Shown here in pieces: positions 42,876-53,060 of a DNA stretch of 64,000 nucleotides (position 1 is the stretch's first letter; every line of letters begins with the position of its first letter). The stretch spans positions 1,178,001 to 1,242,000 of the forward strand of contig NZ_CP098480.1 of NCBI RefSeq assembly GCF_023702715.1. Direction: 5' to 3'. The position numbers and the translations under genes are program-made. This DNA is from Acinetobacter sp. C32I (GTDB lineage: Bacteria; Pseudomonadota; Gammaproteobacteria; Pseudomonadales; Moraxellaceae). The notes below the pieces were generated by a model that made no database searches, was not told the DNA's origin, and saw nothing but the letters and a program-made list of their open reading frames with translations.

Positions 42876-43505
42876 TTAACTGGCACGACGGTGTTCTTGT
42901 ACATGAGCTGCTTTCTTATAAAACAGAGCAGCATGAAACAAGGTCGACTGCTGCTCTAATTCAGCAATATATTCATGGACCACACGTTGGAAATAACGAT
43001 AGGCAATCATTGCCGGAATCGCAATCAACATCCCAACAGCCGTGGTAATTAAAGCTTTAGAAATTCCTGGCATCATCATACTAGCATTACCAGCTGAACC
43101 CACATCTATCACTAAAAATGATTCAATAATCCCGAGTACCGTTCCAAGTAGCCCTAATAAAGGTGCAATTGCACTTAACGTACCTAAGAAGTTGATATTT
43201 TTTTCGAGATGACTGATTTCTTGTGAAGCTGTGGCTTCCATCTGAGCACGTGCAAATTGTTCACCTTGGTCTTGATGCAGGTAACCCGCTTTTAGAATAC
43301 GACCCAAAGGACTTTTTGATGCTTCATCTTGTTGTAACTGCGTAATGACCGACTCTACATCCGAACCATTGACAAGCAGTGCTTGCGGTAAAACTTGTGA
43401 CCGTTTTAAACGAATATATCGTTCAAGTGTAATCGCAACCGTAAAAATTGATGAGAGAATGAGGGGCAGCATTAACCAACCACCCGCTTTCACAAGTTCC
43501 CACAT
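42876..43505 (-). CDS. exbB: ExbB/TolQ-family proton channel
   Basis: A 209-residue membrane protein with three hydrophobic segments (about residues 8-26, 108-130 and 150-172). LSAIAPLLGLLGTVLGIIESFLVI and GISKALITTAVGMLIAIPAMIAY are the MotA/TolQ/ExbB signatures, including the channel threonines. It is the first gene of the exbB-exbD-msbA run. The promoter lies in the 100-base gap after parB. Confidence 0.94.
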   Translation of the reverse strand: MWELVKAGGWLMLPLILSSIFTVAITLERYIRLKRSQVLPQALLVNGSDVESVITQLQQDEASKSPLGRILKAGYLHQDQGEQFARAQMEATASQEISHLEKNINFLGTLSAIAPLLGLLGTVLGIIESFLVIDVGSAGNASMMMPGISKALITTAVGMLIAIPAMIAYRYFQRVVHEYIAELEQQSTLFHAALFYKKAAHVQEHRRAS

Positions 43506-43605
43506 ATTATTCCCCCAATAATATTTAAACTATAAAAGGATGAATCCGGACTCATTGATCGCTCATGCAGATTTGCAAAAGCGATAAACAAATCCATCCT
43601 AAATA

Positions 43606-44493
43606 TTAGTTAGGTAAACAAATATTGAGGATTCCATCCAACTCATCCAATGAGTGGTAATGAATGACCATTTTCCCTTTACCTTTTTGATTATGGTCAA
43701 TTTTCACATTTGCTCCGAAACGTTCTGATAGTTTCTGAGTCAATTGTTCAATATCTGGAGAAATCTGGGCCTTTTCCTTTTCAGGCTTTGGTTCACTCCA
43801 CTCACGAACTAACTGTTCAGTTTGGCGCACAGACAAACCTTTTTCAATCACGATTTGTGCAACCGCAATTTGATCTTTTGCCTTCAACGTCAAAATCGCA
43901 CGGGCATGCCCCATATCAATCTGACCTTGTTGCATCAGGTCTTTAATTGGGTCAGCCAAGCTAAGTAAGCGTAACAAATTACTCACTGTAGTACGCGCCT
44001 TACCGACCGTATCCGCAATTTCCTGATGACTTAGACCAAATTCATCATGGAAACGCTGTAAAGCAACCGCCTGATCAATCGGGTTTAAATCTTGACGTTG
44101 AATGTTTTCAATTAAAGCTAAAGCAATTGCGACTTGGTCATTCAAATCACGCACAATCGCAGGAATTTCAGTCAAGCCTGCCAATTGAGCTGCACGCCAA
44201 CGACGCTCACCCGCAATAATTTCATATGGATGCTGTTCATCCTCTACAGGACGAATCACAATCGGTTGCATCACACCATGCTTTTCTATTGATGCTGCAA
44301 GCTCTTGTAAATCCTGCTCTTGGATAAAGCGACGTGGTTGATATTCACCACGCTTCAACAAGTTGACATCAATTTGCTTGAGTTGACCATGATCCAAGGC
44401 TTGTGCTTCAAGTTGCAATTTCTCTTTTTGAATTGAACCCAATAGCGCATCTAAACCACGACCTTTAGCCAATCCGCGTTTTTTGATGCTCAT
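43606..44493 (-). CDS. parB: chromosome partitioning protein ParB
   Basis: A 295-residue CTPase clamp that loads at parS. Marks are RGLAKGRGLDALLGS at the N-terminus, YQPRRFIQEQDLQELAASI, and the CTP-binding segment IIAGERRWRAAQLAGL (box II) after VMQPIVIRP. The helix-turn-helix is LSHQEIADTVGKARTTVSNLLRLL, with a C-terminal dimer domain. The start overlaps parA by four bases. No consensus parS (TGTTTCACGTGAAACA) was noticed in the window. Confidence 0.96.
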   Translation of the reverse strand: MSIKKRGLAKGRGLDALLGSIQKEKLQLEAQALDHGQLKQIDVNLLKRGEYQPRRFIQEQDLQELAASIEKHGVMQPIVIRPVEDEQHPYEIIAGERRWRAAQLAGLTEIPAIVRDLNDQVAIALALIENIQRQDLNPIDQAVALQRFHDEFGLSHQEIADTVGKARTTVSNLLRLLSLADPIKDLMQQGQIDMGHARAILTLKAKDQIAVAQIVIEKGLSVRQTEQLVREWSEPKPEKEKAQISPDIEQLTQKLSERFGANVKIDHNQKGKGKMVIHYHSLDELDGILNICLPN

Positions 44494-45272
44494 ACAGCAC
44501 TTCCTTTTTTCACTTTACTTTTCTTCAACATTTCTGCAGCGAGATTCAAATACGAAACAGCGCCCTTAGAACTTTTCTCAAAATAAATCACAGGCAAACC
44601 ATGTGCAGGCGCTTCAGCCAAACGAATATTTCGCGGAATCACCGTTTCATATAGTTTTTTACCAAAATATTGCTCTAACTCTGCTGACACATCACGGGTC
44701 AATGCATTACGAGCATCATACATGGTACGTAATACCCCAACGATTTCCAAGTTTGGATTAAGGGCTTTTTGTATACGGTCAATGGTTTGTGTAAGATCAG
44801 CCAGACCTTCCAAAGCATAGTATTCACATTGCATTGGAATAATCACACCATTCACGGCAGCCAAAGCATTCACAGTGATCAGGCTTAAGCTTGGTGCGCA
44901 ATCCACAATAATATAGTCAAACGCAGAATCAACTTCTTGCAGTGCATTTTTAAGAATGAACTCTCGCCCTTCCTGTTCTGCAATGGCAAGCTCAACACCT
45001 GCAAGTTCACGGTTTGCACCTAAAACCTTATAACCGACTTCAGCTTTTTGAATCGCAGTTTCAATCGGCACTTCACCCAATAGCACATCTGTGACTGAAT
45101 AAAGTAAATCATTCTTTTGAATACCAGACCCCATGGTGGCATTCCCTTGTGAGTCCATATCGACCAACAAGACACGTTTTTTCAAGATCGCCAAAGAGGC
45201 AGCAAGATTGACTGCTGTCGTGGTTTTTCCCACACCACCTTTTTGGTTTGCAATCGCAATAATTTGAGCCAT
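44490..45272 (-). CDS. parA: chromosome partitioning ATPase ParA (Soj-like)
   Basis: A 260-residue deviant Walker ATPase. The P-loop is IANQKGGVGKTTTAVNLAASL (one lysine in the signature position), with VLLVDMDSQGNATMG and YIIVDCAPSLSLITVNAL as Walker A' and B. It moves ParB-parS complexes to segregate origins. It is 18 bases downstream of rsmG and coupled to parB. mnmG, often upstream of rsmG, is not next to it here. Confidence 0.96.
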   Translation of the reverse strand: MAQIIAIANQKGGVGKTTTAVNLAASLAILKKRVLLVDMDSQGNATMGSGIQKNDLLYSVTDVLLGEVPIETAIQKAEVGYKVLGANRELAGVELAIAEQEGREFILKNALQEVDSAFDYIIVDCAPSLSLITVNALAAVNGVIIPMQCEYYALEGLADLTQTIDRIQKALNPNLEIVGVLRTMYDARNALTRDVSAELEQYFGKKLYETVIPRNIRLAEAPAHGLPVIYFEKSSKGAVSYLNLAAEMLKKSKVKKGSAV

Positions 45273-45290
45273 GACTACCCTTAATATTTT

Positions 45291-45926
45291 TTATTGAATA
45301 CGTTGAAGTAAAAGTAAATGACGCTGTTCATCCAATCTTGGCACACGCAGTTCAATGATCTTACATGAATACTGATCTTTCATCTGCTCAACTTCATCCT
45401 CTGGGACTAAGCCTTTCATTGCGGCAATAATACTGTGCTCATGCATATAAGGTTGTGCGGCATCAACGAAATCAGTCAAAGAAGCAAATGCTCGACTTGT
45501 AATGACATCAAACTGACCAAGCTCACCAATACTGTCTTCATTTTCTACACGTGTTTGCACAGCAATAACATTATTCAGTTTTAAATCTGCAATAAATTGC
45601 TTCAAGAAACGAATCTTTTTCCCATTTGAATCTAATAGTACACAAGAACGTTCTGGTTGGCATAATGCAATGATCATGCCCGGCATTCCACCGCCCGTAC
45701 CAACATCCAATAGGCGACCTTGTGGTAAATCATTTAAGATACTTAAACTATCTAATAAATGTTTAACCAACATTTCTTTCGGCTCACGAATTGCCGTCAA
45801 GTTGTAGGCCTTATTCCATAGCACGAGAGCATCTTGATATTTCAATAAGAGTGTTAGGGCGTCCTCACTCAGGTTCAGACCTAGCGCTTGACTACCTTGC
45901 TTTAATTCTTGAAAAAAAGGATGCAT
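45291..45926 (-). CDS. rsmG: 16S rRNA m7G527 methyltransferase
   Basis: A 211-residue SAM-dependent methyltransferase acting on G527 of 16S rRNA; its loss gives low-level streptomycin resistance. The SAM motif is LLDVGTGGGMPGMIIAL (about residues 70-86), preceded by YNLTAIREPKEMLVKHLLDSL, a strong family signature. The start at 45926 (MHPFFQELK) matches relatives; 18 further codons upstream have no support. It precedes parA-parB. Confidence 0.94.
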   Translation of the reverse strand: MHPFFQELKQGSQALGLNLSEDALTLLLKYQDALVLWNKAYNLTAIREPKEMLVKHLLDSLSILNDLPQGRLLDVGTGGGMPGMIIALCQPERSCVLLDSNGKKIRFLKQFIADLKLNNVIAVQTRVENEDSIGELGQFDVITSRAFASLTDFVDAAQPYMHEHSIIAAMKGLVPEDEVEQMKDQYSCKIIELRVPRLDEQRHLLLLQRIQ

Positions 45927-46100
45927 AACAGTGCAACATCTCGATAAATTTGCTGTGCAGTATACCGATTTCTGATACAAGGCACAGTAGGACTTGTTGA
46001 ACGATTATGCAGTTAAACATTTACAAGCATGATAAACTGCACAATCCGCTAAGTTTTTGTCTGTTCTTATGCAAATCACAGATAGACAAAGCATTTTTTG

Positions 46101-46790
46101 TTATGCAAACGCGCCCTGCTTGATTTGTTGATCAAGCTGTTCCAAACGCTCAGGCGTACCTACATCCACCCAAATTGCCTGCATTTTTTCAGCTGAAATT
46201 TGCTGCTGTTGCATTGCCTGTTTGAGCAATGGCGCTAAAGGTCGCTTGCCCTTTTCCAGACCAGCGAACATCTGCGGTGCCAATACCGCAACACCACTAT
46301 AAGTTAATGCTTCGCCCAATTGCTCTTGTTCAAAAGTGTAAGCCAAATTATTGGACAAGATAAAATCGCCTTTTAAGTGCTGCGGTGGATTCTCTACCAA
46401 GACTAAATGCGCTTGCTTATCTTCCAACTGAACATTTAACAATGAAGAAAAATCCATTGTGGTCCAGACATCACCATTCACTAAGATAAAAGGTTGATCA
46501 CCCAACAGAGGTAAAGCATTAATAATGCCACCAGCCGTTTCCAAACCCTCACCTTCATGTGACCACAAGATGGTCACACCAAATTGTGAACCATCACCCA
46601 AAGCAGCAACAAGCTTATCCCCCAACCAAGCCGTATTAATCACGATCTCAGTTACACCCACTGCTTTCAACTTTTCAATATGCCAAACAATCAGTGGTTT
46701 TCCACCCACCTCAAGTAGAGGTTTTGGTGTATGCAAGGTCAATGGTCGCATACGATTACCAAGACCTGCAGCAAGAATCATGGCTTTCAT
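46101..46790 (-). CDS. murU: N-acetylmuramate-1-phosphate uridylyltransferase
   Basis: A 229-residue sugar nucleotidyltransferase. The loop MILAAGLGNRMRPLTLHTPKPL (here in two parts, residues 4-14 and 15-25) binds UTP; VNGDVWTTMDF has the metal aspartate. In Pseudomonas putida MurU turns MurNAc-1-phosphate into UDP-MurNAc, recycling the cell wall past fosfomycin-sensitive MurA. Its ATG overlaps the amgK stop (TAATG), and this pairing is what distinguishes it from other nucleotidyltransferases. Confidence 0.92.
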   Translation of the reverse strand: MKAMILAAGLGNRMRPLTLHTPKPLLEVGGKPLIVWHIEKLKAVGVTEIVINTAWLGDKLVAALGDGSQFGVTILWSHEGEGLETAGGIINALPLLGDQPFILVNGDVWTTMDFSSLLNVQLEDKQAHLVLVENPPQHLKGDFILSNNLAYTFEQEQLGEALTYSGVAVLAPQMFAGLEKGKRPLAPLLKQAMQQQQISAEKMQAIWVDVGTPERLEQLDQQIKQGAFA

Positions 46791-47803
46791 TATGCTGCAA
46801 CCTCGTAATCACCATATTTCGCAATAAACTTCGGCATGACTACATCACGCATAAACTGCATAAAGTCATTCAATTCATCGTAGCCTTGGCTTTCTTCAAG
46901 TAAATACCACATCACGCGCGGTAAATCCTTTAAATAACCAGATTTACCATCGCGTTCGAACAAACGTACAAAGATACCCAAGATCTTTAAGTGGCGTTGA
47001 ATCGCCATCAGATCGGCATCTCGCTTGAATTGCTCAAAACTACGGTTTTCTTTCGCTGCTGCTGGTAATAAGTTATAAAACACTTCAAACCATTCATATA
47101 CGCGCTCAGCATTCCACTGCACATAGGCATCACGCGTAATCGAGATGAGGTCATAGGTATCTGCACCAATCACTGCATCCTGAAAATCAATCACCCCTAA
47201 TTCTTGCTCATTCTCGATTTTCATCAAATTACGGCTGTGAAAATCACGATGTACAATCACTTGTGGCTGTTGAGTTGCCTCAATCGCAAGAAAGTCGAAT
47301 GCGTGTTCGATTGTTTCCAACTGCTGCTCTGTTGGTTGAATGTTTAATGAAGGTAACATCCAATCCGTAAGCAAACGCATTTCCGTCATTAGCTTTTCAT
47401 AAGAGTAAGCTGGCAATTGCGCATGACCATCGACCTGTTGCAATTCAATTAACTGCTTAAAACTTTGCGCATAGTATTGATCAACTGTTTGATCATTGAG
47501 TAATGTCGACAACACCACATCCCCAAAATCTTCCAATAACAGCAGTCCCAAGGTTAAGTCTTTCGCAACAATATGCGGAACACGCACACCATTTTTATCA
47601 AAAAACTCATCAATACTGACAAATGGTGCACAATCTTCTTTTTCAGGTGGCGCATCCATAAGCATGTATGTTTTGTTTTGTAACTTAATTCGCGCATAGC
47701 GGCGAAAGCTTGCATCTCCTGCCAAAAAATTGATCTCAAATTGATCAGATTGGAGAGTGGCATGAAGCCAAGTTTGTATCAATTGTTCACGTTGTGTATT
47801 CAT
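46790..47803 (-). CDS. amgK: anomeric N-acetylmuramate/N-acetylglucosamine kinase
   Basis: A 337-residue aminoglycoside phosphotransferase-fold kinase. It makes MurNAc-1-phosphate for MurU. Motifs are FLAGDASFRRYARIKL near the N-terminus, VIVHRDFHSRNLMKIE (catalytic aspartate, about residues 190-205) and LGVIDFQDAVIGADTYDL (metal aspartate). The ATG at 47803 is used rather than a TTG two codons upstream. It is divergent from lptD, as in Pseudomonas. No good ribosome binding site is visible. Confidence 0.92.
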   Translation of the reverse strand: MNTQREQLIQTWLHATLQSDQFEINFLAGDASFRRYARIKLQNKTYMLMDAPPEKEDCAPFVSIDEFFDKNGVRVPHIVAKDLTLGLLLLEDFGDVVLSTLLNDQTVDQYYAQSFKQLIELQQVDGHAQLPAYSYEKLMTEMRLLTDWMLPSLNIQPTEQQLETIEHAFDFLAIEATQQPQVIVHRDFHSRNLMKIENEQELGVIDFQDAVIGADTYDLISITRDAYVQWNAERVYEWFEVFYNLLPAAAKENRSFEQFKRDADLMAIQRHLKILGIFVRLFERDGKSGYLKDLPRVMWYLLEESQGYDELNDFMQFMRDVVMPKFIAKYGDYEVAA

Positions 47804-47921
47804 TTGCAATAAAATCTAAAACTAGCTGAGATTTTGAAAGCTTAAGTGTAGCCACTTATCAACTTTTTCTCTATGATGCGACAATAATTAATTGTGAATT
47901 AGCGTACTGGTTAATGAGACA

Positions 47922-50396
47922 ATGAAACATCAGTTTAAATTTAATCCTTTAGCAACAGCTATTTTGACACTCTTGTGCGGCGGCTCGATTCAATCAGGTT
48001 TCGCGGCGCAAGCTGATGCTGTCTCTACGCTTGACAATAAACAGCTCAAAGCTGCCATTCGACAGAATCAAGAACAGCAAAACCAAGAAAGTTATCCTGG
48101 GGAAAGTTTCTTCCAGCAATATTATGTGGATAAATCCGCGCCTGAAGCACAGTTACGCGATAATCGCTATTTAAGCTCCTCCTTTTGCCAAGGGACTTGG
48201 GTGACTCCAATCAACCCAGAAACAAAAGCTGGCAACGCAGATACCACCACCTCTGTACTCACAGCCGATTATGGGCATTACAACCCAGCTGGTGATTCAG
48301 TCCTACAAGGTAATGTCGTCATTGATCAGGAAGGCCGAACCATTCGCGCCGATCAAGTCACCATTGATTCAACACAGACCTATGCCAACGCTAAAGGTCG
48401 CGTTCAAGTTGCTCAATCAGGTTTACTCACGCAAAGCGATACCATTAACTATAATTTAAAGACACAAACTGGTGATTTAAATAATAGTTTCTATATTTCA
48501 GAACAGCAGCATGCACATGGTCATGCCAGTCAGATTAAACGCGCCAATCAAAATTTAGTCGTGCTAAAGGATGCGAGTTATACCGCTTGCCCTCCTGAGC
48601 AAAAGCCTGCATGGAAAATTCAGGCCAAAGAAATTGAATTGAACCAAGACACTGGTCGCGGTGTAACTCGCGGTACCAAGCTGTATGTTAAAGATGTGCC
48701 TGTACTTGCAGTTCCCTATTTCAACTTTCCGATTGATGACCGACGTACAACTGGATTGTTGAGTCCAAATTTTGGCTATAGCAACGATGGCGGCGCACAG
48801 TTAATTACCCCTGTCTATCTCAATCTTGCGCCCAACTATGATCTTACGCTTACTCCGAGCTATATGAGCAAACGTGGTCCAAAATTAGATGCCGACTTCC
48901 GCTATCTAACTGAAAACTTTGGTTCAGGTCGTATCTGGGGTGGTTATATCGCAAAGGATGATCAATATGATGGTGAAGCACGTGACGATCTGCACTTCAT
49001 TCACAATTGGAAAATCAATAATCAGTGGTCGACTAATTTAGAATACAACTACGCATCCGATAAAGATTACTTCGCAGACTTCAACAACAACCCGAACACA
49101 CGAACAGATCTAAATTTACGCCGTGCTTGGGAACTAAACTATCAAAATGGAATTCCTGGTCTGAGAGCTCAGCTAAAGGTCGAAGACTTCCAAACTCTGG
49201 ACAAAAAGGTTAAAGATGTTGATAAACCTTATGCTCGACTACCACAATTTTTATTAAACTACGTTACTGGTGATCCACAAGGCCTACAATATGAGTTTAA
49301 TAACGATACGGCTTACTTTAAAAAATCCGTAGATGATGGGTCTGCACTAGAATCAAGTGGTACCCGTATCTACAACCAGTTCGCAGTCCGCTATAATTAC
49401 TTAACTCCTTCTTGGTTCTATGTTGTTCCAGAAGTTTCTGTACGTAGTATTAATACCTTCTACGACCAAGACTCAAAAGAAGGGCGTGGACTGTCTGCTT
49501 CTGATGATTTAGAAAAATCCGTCGTTGTTCCTCAATTCACACTTGCTACAGGTTTAACATTCGAGAAAGAAGGTAAATTCTTACAAAGTATTTCTCCTCG
49601 TGCTTTCTATGCCTATTCGCCTTATAAGAACCAAGACGATCATCCAAACTTTGATTCCACAACAGCGTCAATCAACTATGATCAACTGTTCAACCCATAT
49701 CGCTTCTATGGACATGACCGTTTAGATGACAACAACTTTTTGTCACTCGGTGTGACCTATAGCTTATTGGACACCGAAGGCCTGGAGCGCATTAAGGCAA
49801 GCATTGGTCAAAGTTATTATTTCAGCGACCGTCGTGTTAGCCTAAATGAAAAACTCGATGAGTTTGATACTCAGCGCCGTACAGGGCCAATTGTAAGCTT
49901 ATCAAGCCAGCTTAATCAAAACGTCACCATCACCTCTAACTCTGCTTGGATGTCGAATGGTGAAAATGCTCAACGCGATTTCCAAGCATACTATACGGGC
50001 GACAAAGGTAATCTTTACAACTTAGGCTATTTTTATCGTAAAGATATCCCAGATCGACAAGATTCTTATGATCAAGTTGTTGCATCCTTTATACAACCTG
50101 TAAAAGACAATTGGCGTATTATGGGTCATGCTCAATACGACATTGACAACAATGTGATGCGTGAATACCTACTTGGCGTAAATTACGAATCATGCTGCTG
50201 GGCTGTTTCAGTCTATGGTCGTTCTTATTATAACGATTTGGATGATCCAAACTCTCCAGATGTTCGTAAAAAGAATGCAGTTATGGCTGAATTCACCCTG
50301 AAAGGTCTTGGTGCTTTAAACAACAAGCTTGCTTCTCTCCTTGAAAACAGAGTTTTAGGTTTCAACAAAATTAATCAATCTTGGACACAACGTTAA
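47922..50396 (+). CDS. lptD: LPS assembly outer-membrane protein LptD
   Basis: An 824-residue outer-membrane protein that with LptE inserts LPS in the outer leaflet. Signal peptide with cleavage near GFA (about residue 29); the LptA-like jellyroll follows (VLTADYGHYNPAGDSVLQGNV, TQTYANAKGRVQVAQ), then the large beta-barrel. Late cysteines in ESCCWAVSVYGR fit the disulfide that must form in mature LptD. Divergent from amgK with 118 bases between, and overlapping surA by one base, matching a familiar envelope-gene order. Confidence 0.96.
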   Translation: MKHQFKFNPLATAILTLLCGGSIQSGFAAQADAVSTLDNKQLKAAIRQNQEQQNQESYPGESFFQQYYVDKSAPEAQLRDNRYLSSSFCQGTWVTPINPETKAGNADTTTSVLTADYGHYNPAGDSVLQGNVVIDQEGRTIRADQVTIDSTQTYANAKGRVQVAQSGLLTQSDTINYNLKTQTGDLNNSFYISEQQHAHGHASQIKRANQNLVVLKDASYTACPPEQKPAWKIQAKEIELNQDTGRGVTRGTKLYVKDVPVLAVPYFNFPIDDRRTTGLLSPNFGYSNDGGAQLITPVYLNLAPNYDLTLTPSYMSKRGPKLDADFRYLTENFGSGRIWGGYIAKDDQYDGEARDDLHFIHNWKINNQWSTNLEYNYASDKDYFADFNNNPNTRTDLNLRRAWELNYQNGIPGLRAQLKVEDFQTLDKKVKDVDKPYARLPQFLLNYVTGDPQGLQYEFNNDTAYFKKSVDDGSALESSGTRIYNQFAVRYNYLTPSWFYVVPEVSVRSINTFYDQDSKEGRGLSASDDLEKSVVVPQFTLATGLTFEKEGKFLQSISPRAFYAYSPYKNQDDHPNFDSTTASINYDQLFNPYRFYGHDRLDDNNFLSLGVTYSLLDTEGLERIKASIGQSYYFSDRRVSLNEKLDEFDTQRRTGPIVSLSSQLNQNVTITSNSAWMSNGENAQRDFQAYYTGDKGNLYNLGYFYRKDIPDRQDSYDQVVASFIQPVKDNWRIMGHAQYDIDNNVMREYLLGVNYESCCWAVSVYGRSYYNDLDDPNSPDVRKKNAVMAEFTLKGLGALNNKLASLLENRVLGFNKINQSWTQR

Positions 50397-51709
50397 TGAA
50401 GATAAAATCTTTTCAACATATCTTTAAAGCGACTGTTCTCGCTGCCCTAATTTCTTCATCAATGCAAAGCTTTGCACAACCTACGGATGAGGTTGTTGCC
50501 ATTGTAGATAGTAGTGTCATTCTTAAAAGTGATTTAGAACAAGGGATTGCTGAAACAGAACACCAGTTAAAAGCACAAAATAAAACTGTTCCACCGCAAC
50601 AGTATTTACAAATGCAAGTGCTTGATCAATTGATCATTCGCCAAGCTCAATTAGAGCAAGTGAAGCGCTACGGCATTAAACCTGATGAAAAAAGCTTAAA
50701 TGCAGCAGTTTTAAAAGTGGCAAACCAATCAGGTGCCAATACACTTGAAGCATTCCAACAAAAGTTAGATGCAATTGCACCAGGTACATACGAAAATTTG
50801 CGCAACCGTGTTGCTGAAGATTTAGCAATTGGCCGTTTGCGTCAACAGCAAGTGATGTCACGTATTAAAATCAGTGACCATGATGTTGAAAACTTTTTAA
50901 AGTCACCAGAAGGTCAAGCTGCGCTTGGGACTCAGGTTCACGTGCTTCACATGCGTATTTCGGGTGACAATGCCAATGATGTACAGCAAATTGCTCAACA
51001 AGTAAAACAGTCCCTCACAACAAGTGACGACACCAAATCAATTAGCTCTAAACTATCAACTGCTTCCGTGAAAGTTGATGGAGCCGATATGGGTTTCCGC
51101 TCACTCTCAGAAATCCCAACTGAGCTTTCAGCACGTATTGCCCCACTTCAAGTCGGACAAACCACTGAACTCATCAATGTTCGTGATGGTGTGCATGTCT
51201 TAAAATTACTTGAACGTAAGCAAAACGAACAAAAAGCATTGGTTCCTCAATACCAGACTCGCCATATCTTGATCCAACCATCTGAAGTGGTAAGCTTAGA
51301 TCGCGCAAAACAAATGATCGACAGCCTATACAACCGTGCTAAAGCGGGTGATGATTTTGCAACACTTGCTGCGACCTACTCTAATGATACTGGTTCTGCC
51401 CGTGATGGCGGTAGCTTAGGTTGGGTCAGCCCAGGTGTAATGGTTCCTGAGTTTGAAAAAGTCATGAAAGAGACACCTGTTGGACAAATAAGCAAACCAT
51501 TCCAAAGCCAGTTCGGTTGGCATATCTTGCAAGTCACAGATACACGTGAACAAGACATGACCAAAGAAGTACAAGAGCGTATGGCGCGTCAAATCTTAGG
51601 TGAGCGTCAATTCGACACCGAAGTAGATAGCTGGATGCGTGAGCTTCGTGCGAATGCCTATGTTGAAATCAAAGATGCCAACTTAGACTCTAAAGCACAA
51701 CAAAAATAA
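50396..51709 (+). CDS. surA: periplasmic chaperone and peptidyl-prolyl isomerase SurA
   Basis: A 437-residue protein: signal peptide ending QSFA (about residue 27), SurA N-terminal domain (EVVAIVDSSVILKSDLEQG), then two parvulin domains (about residues 180-280 and 290-390; the second has RHILIQPSEVV, SNDTGSARDGGSLGWVSPGVMVPEF and FGWHILQVTD). It escorts outer-membrane proteins such as LptD. The start is the ATG at 50396, overlapping the lptD stop (TAATG); five codons upstream are inside lptD. Confidence 0.95.
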   Translation: MKIKSFQHIFKATVLAALISSSMQSFAQPTDEVVAIVDSSVILKSDLEQGIAETEHQLKAQNKTVPPQQYLQMQVLDQLIIRQAQLEQVKRYGIKPDEKSLNAAVLKVANQSGANTLEAFQQKLDAIAPGTYENLRNRVAEDLAIGRLRQQQVMSRIKISDHDVENFLKSPEGQAALGTQVHVLHMRISGDNANDVQQIAQQVKQSLTTSDDTKSISSKLSTASVKVDGADMGFRSLSEIPTELSARIAPLQVGQTTELINVRDGVHVLKLLERKQNEQKALVPQYQTRHILIQPSEVVSLDRAKQMIDSLYNRAKAGDDFATLAATYSNDTGSARDGGSLGWVSPGVMVPEFEKVMKETPVGQISKPFQSQFGWHILQVTDTREQDMTKEVQERMARQILGERQFDTEVDSWMRELRANAYVEIKDANLDSKAQQK

Positions 51710-51720
51710 ACCAGCTTAAG

Positions 51721-51750
51721 AAAAATGTCAGCAATTCGCTGGCATTTTTC
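51721..51750 (+). terminator. terminator after surA
   Basis: AAAATGTCAGC and GCTGGCATTTTT arms with one G-T pair around a five-base loop, ending in a T run, eleven bases after the surA stop. Confidence 0.8.
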
Positions 51751-51767
51751 TTCCTGAAATTAAAGGC

Positions 51768-51799
51768 AAAAAAATAGCGGCAATTGCCGCTATTTTTTA
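51768..51799. terminator. terminator after fba
   Basis: AAAAAATAGCGGCAA and TTGCCGCTATTTTTT arms meet directly. It lies past the fba stop on the minus strand, and can also act on read-through from surA. Confidence 0.88.
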
Positions 51800-51812
51800 C
51801 ATTACAAATTGA

Positions 51813-52850
51813 TTATTTGTAACGATCAACCATTTTCTCTAAAGAAATTGGACGAATTTTATCTGCATTACCTGATGTACCAAATGAATTATAACGATCT
51901 ACACAGATTTGCTTCATTGCTTCAACTGTTTCACCAAAGAATTTACGCGGGTCAAATTCACTTGGTTTCTCTGACATCATACGACGCATCGCACCGGTTG
52001 AAGCCAAACGTAAATCGGTATCAATATTGATCTTACGTACACCATGTTTGATCGCTTCTACCAGCTGATCTACAGGCACACCATAAGTTTCTTTAATATC
52101 ACCACCGTATTGGTTAATAATCGCTAACCACTCTTGCGGTACAGAGCTTGAACCATGCATTACAAGATGCGTATTTGGTAACGCAGCATGAATTTCTTTA
52201 ATGCGGTCAATTGCCAAGATATCGCCTGTAGGTGGACGAGTAAACTTGTATGCGCCATGCGAAGTACCAACAGCAATCGCCAAGGCATCAACATTAGTAT
52301 CTGCAACGAACTGAGTTGCTTCCTCAACAGATGTTAACAGCTGAGAGTGGTCAAGTACGCCTTCTGCGCCAACACCATCTTCTTCACCCGCCATACCAGT
52401 TTCAAGGCTGCCCAAGCAACCGATCTCACCTTCAACCGAAACGCCACACGCATGTGCCATCGCGACAACACGACGAGTTACATCAACATTGTAATCATAG
52501 GTTGTAGGCGTTTTACCGTCCGCACCCAATGAACCATCCATCATCACTGAGCTAAAACCCAATTGAATTGAACGTTGGCAAACATCAGGGCTAGTACCAT
52601 GATCTTGATGCATTACCACTGGAATATGTGGCCACTCTTCAATCGCAGCTAAAATAAGATGACGTAAGAAAGGTGCACCCGCATATTTACGCGCACCAGC
52701 CGAAGCTTGCACGATAACAGGTGAATTCGTTGCATCCGCAGCGAGCATGATTGCACGCATTTGTTCTAAGTTGTTTACGTTAAACGCTGGTACGCCGTAG
52801 TTATGTTCTGCAGCGTGATCCAAGAGCTGGCGCATTGAAATTAGAGCCAT
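51813..52850 (-). CDS. fba: fructose-bisphosphate aldolase, class II
   Basis: A 345-residue zinc aldolase that interconverts fructose-1,6-bisphosphate with dihydroxyacetone phosphate and glyceraldehyde-3-phosphate. Marks are [18 protein letters not shown], the zinc histidines in [15 protein letters not shown] (about residues 78-92), [23 protein letters not shown] and [13 protein letters not shown], and the late [12 protein letters not shown]. It is the longer Pseudomonas-like subtype. AGGAGGATATT precedes the ATG. It appears alone, likely for gluconeogenesis in a genus with limited sugar use. Confidence 0.95.
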   Translation of the reverse strand: MALISMRQLLDHAAEHNYGVPAFNVNNLEQMRAIMLAADATNSPVIVQASAGARKYAGAPFLRHLILAAIEEWPHIPVVMHQDHGTSPDVCQRSIQLGFSSVMMDGSLGADGKTPTTYDYNVDVTRRVVAMAHACGVSVEGEIGCLGSLETGMAGEEDGVGAEGVLDHSQLLTSVEEATQFVADTNVDALAIAVGTSHGAYKFTRPPTGDILAIDRIKEIHAALPNTHLVMHGSSSVPQEWLAIINQYGGDIKETYGVPVDQLVEAIKHGVRKINIDTDLRLASTGAMRRMMSEKPSEFDPRKFFGETVEAMKQICVDRYNSFGTSGNADKIRPISLEKMVDRYK

Positions 52851-52979
52851 AATATCCTCCCAGGTAATGCGCCATATTCTACATGCTGATCTATTTCAAT
52901 TCAGCAACTAATCACAGTAATTATAAAAAAATCTTCAATCTTTTGTGTAATTTGAGTAGTTATTCTGACCCAATAATCA

Positions 52980-53013
52980 AAAAGGCCAAATCACAGCATG
53001 ATTTGGCCTCTTT
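52980..53013 (-). terminator. terminator after rhlB
   Basis: AAAAAGGCCAAATCA and TGATTTGGCCTCTTT arms around CAGCA; about fifty bases past the rhlB stop on the minus strand. Confidence 0.75.
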
Positions 53014-53060
53014 CTTAAAAGATATTACGCTTAAATGCATCCAATAAAATGGATCAAGAT

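Noticed and set aside
43606..45272. parS sites near parAB
   Set aside because: No copy of the consensus palindrome was seen. The GTGAAACAACGTTTC in the gspI element resembles a half-site only by chance.
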